Assembly (NCBI RefSeq): GCF_001205715.1
Contig: NZ_AQQZ01000008.1
Location: 124,001 to 188,000, forward strand
From: Pseudaestuariivita atlantica
GTDB lineage: Bacteria > Pseudomonadota > Alphaproteobacteria > Rhodobacterales > Rhodobacteraceae
Length of the DNA stretch: 64,000 bases
Direction: 5' to 3'
Shown here: one piece after another, positions 61,415 through 64,000 of the stretch
How positions within the stretch are numbered: position 1 is the stretch's first letter
How the letters are laid out: every line of letters starts with the position of its first letter
Notes under the pieces: generated by a model
Database searches by the model: none
What the model saw: the letters and a program-made list of their open reading frames with translations, nothing else
Told to the model about the DNA's origin: nothing
Position numbers and translations under genes: made by a program

Positions 61415-61726
61415 ATGGGTCGCGCCAAAGAAATGATGATTGAACACGAACAAAACCTTGGAGCCGCTGCCCGTTACTTGGTTTCCAAAGGCTATTTGCA
61501 ACAGTGCCCCTACCATGAGCAAATTTATGGCGGCGGGTACGATGGTCTAGGAGGCGACGGCGATTTCTACCGATTCGCAATGGCTGACCGCAATCGGGGC
61601 GAAAATGGCCCGGTGCCATGGGCAGCGGAGCTAGAAGCGCGCGAATACACAAATCTTCTCAAGGAAGCATACGAGGAACATGCCGCCGATGAATGCGGAT
61701 GGTGCGCAAAGCATCGGGACGAATGA
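61415..61726 (+). CDS. Island protein 1, unknown function
   Basis: This 103-residue soluble protein starts MGRAKEMMIEHEQNLGAAAR; the ATG at 61415 follows GGAGGATGAT. A helical N-terminus includes ARYLVSKGYLQQCPYHEQIYG, then a Gly/Asp-rich loop (GGGYDGLGGDGD), a helix EYTNLLKEAYEEHAADE and a C-terminal CGWCAKH motif. The two C-terminal cysteines and nearby His residues (plus CPYHE) could bind zinc. Proteins with the MGRAKEMM start occur as orphans on phages and islands in proteobacteria as far as I recall, but I cannot name a family. Codon use is less GC-rich than the host. Confidence 0.75.
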   Translation: MGRAKEMMIEHEQNLGAAARYLVSKGYLQQCPYHEQIYGGGYDGLGGDGDFYRFAMADRNRGENGPVPWAAELEAREYTNLLKEAYEEHAADECGWCAKHRDE

Positions 61727-61774
61727 TCGAAGTTTGTGTATGCTTAGTTGAAGGCAAGGTATTGGGTGAACAAG

Positions 61775-62170
61775 ATGAGGAACACAGAGCAGGCAAGCAT
61801 CAAGATTACTGGGATGGATGCCAACAGAACGTACAAGTTCGAGGGTGCAATATACCACGTTTACTTGACTCTTTCAGCCTCCCCTAGCGCTGATTGGATA
61901 GACGACTTCAATCGTTCTTGGCGTGATCATTTTTATATGATGAAACGACACGCTCAGGTCGAAGGAGCTTACATTAGAGTTGATTGCCCGCTTGTGGAGA
62001 TAGAGACCGGATTGAAATCCGAACTCGGAAAGATCATTCAAGAAGTAAACGCGCGCGAAGCTGAGCGGATATCAAGAGCCGAAAAGGCGCGAACTGAACA
62101 AGAGGTCAGAGAAAAAGAAGAACGGGCCATGATCGAAGCGACGGCCAAGCGCGTCAACGACTTAGAATAG
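61775..62170 (+). CDS. Island protein 2, unknown function, coiled-coil tail
   Basis: This is a 131-residue protein. The ATG at 61775 has GGTGA at good spacing; an in-frame GTG at 61766 and a TTG at 61748 are alternatives. An N-terminal beta-rich region (IKITGMDANRTYKFEGAIYH, then VYLTLSASP) is followed by aromatic/basic segments (WRDHFYMMKRHAQ, GAYIRVDCPLVEIE). The last 50 residues (EVNAREAERISRAEKARTE and following) form a highly charged coiled coil. There is no signal or membrane segment. It follows island protein 1 by 48 bp on the same strand, so the two may form a functional pair. The family is not recognised. Confidence 0.75.
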   Translation: MRNTEQASIKITGMDANRTYKFEGAIYHVYLTLSASPSADWIDDFNRSWRDHFYMMKRHAQVEGAYIRVDCPLVEIETGLKSELGKIIQEVNAREAERISRAEKARTEQEVREKEERAMIEATAKRVNDLE

Positions 62171-62609
62171 CGAATTTCCTGCTCAGGCACCTTGGTTTCG
62201 GACGTGCTATAGGTGTTTAAAGGTTAGTCAGATCGCTTCAGCGGTGGCCGGTCCGGGATGCCTGATCTTGGGGTTTGCCCTCACGGCCATAGGCCGTGAG
62301 GCGCGTCGAACTAACCGCACGCCATTCACGACTTCCCACCCTTAGTAATAGAACGCGGGTTCAGGCTCGTCTATAGAGTTGGGTGGTTGCAGCAGGGTCC
62401 CGCCCGAGCCGCTACCCGGCAGGCTTGCCGGTCCCTGCAGACCGATTGTGCTGGCAAAAACTTCGATAGCCGTCAGGCTAACCGTCTCGTCCGGACGTTA
62501 CACAATTGGTGTAACTATGACAGCGTCACCGTCTTGCTCCACGCTTATATGCGGGTCGAATTCAAAACCTAGTGTATTTGAATACAGCATCTACATGTTC
62601 ACTTTTAAG
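62171..62609. other. Palindrome-rich non-coding segment of the island
   Basis: This 439-bp stretch has no supported gene. It has three clear inverted repeats: CCTCACGGCC/GGCCGTGAGG with ATA loop (62279-62301), CCGGCA/TGCCGG (62416-62431), and GTTACAC/GTGTAAC (62497-62515). The first is a 10-bp perfect hairpin, long enough for a structured RNA or terminator; the last has the look of a repressor operator. A promoter for island genes or an island-specific small RNA could be here. It is the only part of the island that might hold control or replication/packaging signals. Confidence 0.5.
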
Positions 62610-62637
62610 ATTCCCCTACGGGCTGCCACTTCTTCCC
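62610..62637. repeat. attR-like direct repeat
   Basis: This is the second copy of the 28-bp repeat. It reproduces the last 20 nt of tRNA-Glu plus 8 bp, so a partial tRNA 3' end lies next to the solute-binding protein gene. It marks the right border of the island. Confidence 0.9.
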
Positions 62638-62660
62638 GACATCGCCGCACCGCACCGCGT

Positions 62661-63674
62661 TCAGTCCTGAACGACGGCGTTTTCCCATTCCTCCAGGAAC
62701 TTGTCGCGTTTCAACGCGTCGAGGAAGGTCATCAGCGCCGGGCCCAGAGGGATCGTCGCGCGGTCGGCGCCGGGGTCCTCGACGGCCAGCGGCGGCAGCG
62801 ACCGCCCGCCCCCCGCAGCGGCCCCTTCGGGCGTGTAGGCGATCAGCGCGCGCACGAACCGCTCTGCCGCCTCGGGCCGGGGCGAATCGCCCGATACAAG
62901 CGCCGTGCGCATCATCGTGGTCCGGAAATCCGACGGCAGGATGATGTCCAGCGGCCCGTCCCCCGCCACCCGCGCCTCGGCATAGCTGCCCAGCACGTTG
63001 TAGGCGACGGCGATGCGCCCTGCGATCAGGTCGTCGATCATGTCGCCGGAACAGCAGTACAGCGCAACGTCGAGCCCGCCCATGATCTCCATCAGCCGCC
63101 AGAAGGTCTCCGACGCGCGGGCGTCCTGCGTGGCGAAAAGGTATCCCAGCCCCGATTGCCGCACGTCATAGGTGCCGACGCGGCCCCGGAACCGGTCGGG
63201 ATGGGCGCGCAGGATCTCGATCAGTTCCTGCCGGGTGCGCGGGATCGCCAGCCCCTCGAACGCGGCGCGGTTCACCACGATGGCGGCGGGTTCCGAGGTG
63301 AAGGCGAACAGGCTTTGCCGCCACTGCGCCCATGCGGGATGCGTCACGCCTTCCAGCGTCGCGGCATAGCCGTCATTCGTGAGCTTCAGTTGCAGGTCCA
63401 TGGCGCTGGAAATGGCCACGTCGAAGGCCTCGGGCGTGGCGCGAAAGCGCTTGTCGATATCGCTTGTGTTGGTGACGAGGTACTCGATGGCGATGTCGGG
63501 ATTGGCGCTGACGAACCCCTCGATCAGCGGTGCGAAAAGGTCGGTGTCGGTGCTCGACACGATGCGCAGCGTCACGGCGGCGTCCCCCGCGCCAAAGACC
63601 TGCCGGTCTTCCCAGTCCTGCGCCGCGAGCGGCAGCGCCAGCAGCGCGAGGATCACAGCAACAAGGTAACGCAT
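62661..63674 (-). CDS. Periplasmic substrate-binding protein next to a histidine kinase
   Basis: This 337-residue protein has a Sec signal peptide (MRYLVAVILALLALPLAAQ). It resembles iron/polyamine-type (SBP_bac_8-like) binding proteins, with SSTDTDLFAPLIEGFVSANP, IEYLVTNTSDIDKRF and AGRIAVAYNVLGSYAEA. Two adjacent cysteines (YCCSGD) are unusual. The gene starts inside the end of the histidine kinase gene (22-bp overlap). The pair looks like a sensory system where the binding protein may deliver ligand information to the kinase; no transporter genes are seen. Confidence 0.85.
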   Translation of the reverse strand: MRYLVAVILALLALPLAAQDWEDRQVFGAGDAAVTLRIVSSTDTDLFAPLIEGFVSANPDIAIEYLVTNTSDIDKRFRATPEAFDVAISSAMDLQLKLTNDGYAATLEGVTHPAWAQWRQSLFAFTSEPAAIVVNRAAFEGLAIPRTRQELIEILRAHPDRFRGRVGTYDVRQSGLGYLFATQDARASETFWRLMEIMGGLDVALYCCSGDMIDDLIAGRIAVAYNVLGSYAEARVAGDGPLDIILPSDFRTTMMRTALVSGDSPRPEAAERFVRALIAYTPEGAAAGGGRSLPPLAVEDPGADRATIPLGPALMTFLDALKRDKFLEEWENAVVQD

Positions 63675-64000
63675 GCGCCCCCCTCCTCCCGGTTGGACAA
63701 TTCGATGCTGCCGCCATGCGCGCCCGCCACGTCCTGCGCGATGGTCAGGCCAAGGCCCGACCCGACCTTGCCCTCGGCATTCTGGCCGCGCGCGAAACGG
63801 GTGGTCAGCCGGTCGATCTCGTCCGCCGGGAAGCCCGGCCCCTCGTCGCAGACGGTGATCCTGACCGGCGGCCCGGCGGTCACGGTGATGTCCACCGCGC
63901 TTTCGGCGGGCCCGTATTTCATGGCGTTGTCGATCAGGTTGCGCACCGCGTTCTGGATCAGGATCGGGTCGCCCGCATAAGGCACCGACGGCGCGCCATG
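63653..64000 (-). CDS. Histidine kinase, C-terminal part (5'-truncated by window edge)
   Basis: This is the last 115 residues of a sensor histidine kinase, comprising the ATP-binding HATPase_c domain. The N box is QNAVRNLIDNAMKYG, G1 box DEGPGFP, F box region RFARGQN, and the G2 box is GSGLGLTIAQ. The start and sensor region lie outside the window. The stop overlaps the start of the binding-protein gene. The partner response regulator is probably just upstream, beyond the window. Confidence 0.9.
   Translation of the reverse strand, partial: HGAPSVPYAGDPILIQNAVRNLIDNAMKYGPAESAVDITVTAGPPVRITVCDEGPGFPADEIDRLTTRFARGQNAEGKVGSGLGLTIAQDVAGAHGGSIELSNREEGGACVTLLL

Larger units (their letters stand above)
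61212..62637. mobile_element. tRNA-Glu-integrated mini-island bounded by 28-bp direct repeats
   Basis: A 1,426-bp element has perfect 28-bp direct repeats at its ends (61212-61239 and 62610-62637), giving a 1,398-bp circle or unit length. It contains two plus-strand genes without recognised function and a 440-bp non-coding segment with several palindromes. Its base composition is visibly more A/T-rich than the surroundings. No integrase, transposase or recombinase is present, so it must be a decayed island or one mobilised by enzymes encoded elsewhere. Confidence 0.85.

Noticed and set aside
62387-62572. 61-codon open frame in the island's non-coding segment
   Set aside because: It lacks an ATG with a ribosome-binding site and has no recognisable pattern; the local palindromes fit a non-coding role better.

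Overview
The window is GC-rich, tightly packed bacterial DNA. Its gene content points to an alphaproteobacterium of the order Rhodobacterales (Roseobacter-like). The indicators are an NDUFA12-type complex I accessory subunit beside mlaD, a DUF2155 gene and aat; a soxB-D-A-G sarcosine oxidase operon; dnaG-rpoD without rpsU; KpsC/KpsS capsule transferases; TadE/TadG-like proteins; and a 'FAD-domain-first' photolyase homologue. The species call is an inference from gene content, not from a marker gene search.

Layout. 1-4752: a sugar ABC uptake system (permease, permease and binding protein on the minus strand; IclR regulator and ATPase divergent on the plus strand). 4769-10718: an Hsp70-like protein, an orphan family-5 solute-binding protein, an MFS transporter and an orphan RTX-type repeat protein. 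10809-18108: metG, a VOC protein, then a coupled four-gene run (haloacid dehalogenase, alpha/beta hydrolase, PLP dehydratase, EEP-family hydrolase) and a Tet-type MFS efflux gene. 18153-22526: aat facing the NDUFA12-mlaD-DUF2155 operon, ridA, then clpP-clpX. 22692-23903: a photolyase-like protein with apparently reversed domain order. 24001-30969: nrdR-ribD and ribE on the minus strand, with a plus-strand capsule block (kpsS, export lipoprotein, kpsC) lying between ribD and ribE. 31082-35727: small enzymes and secreted or unknown proteins (YjbQ, GH16, SRPBCC, SDR, HlyU). 35770-39826: dnaG and rpoD. 40258-47782: sarcosine oxidase operon downstream of glutamate dehydrogenase and a DUF6151-like gene whose 3' end has been frameshifted by a 23-bp tandem duplication. 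48137-51752: a two-unit TadE/TadG-like surface locus. 51842-61083: metabolic and regulatory genes including pirin, TetR, homoserine dehydrogenase, glpX and recJ. 61157-62637: tRNA-Glu followed by a 1.4-kb island bounded by 28-bp direct repeats. 62661-64000: a solute-binding protein overlapping a histidine kinase that runs off the window.

The most notable items are: (1) the integrase-less mini-island in tRNA-Glu, with two unrecognised genes and a palindrome-rich non-coding stretch; (2) the photolyase-like protein with the FAD domain first and the alpha/beta domain second; (3) the 23-bp duplication, from which the ancestral C-terminus of the DUF6151-like protein can still be read; (4) the TadE/TadG locus with two close TadE paralogues in separately terminated units; and (5) a large palindromic intergenic repeat present in two copies 35 kb apart. 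No CRISPR array, insertion sequence, rRNA or recognisable riboswitch was seen.
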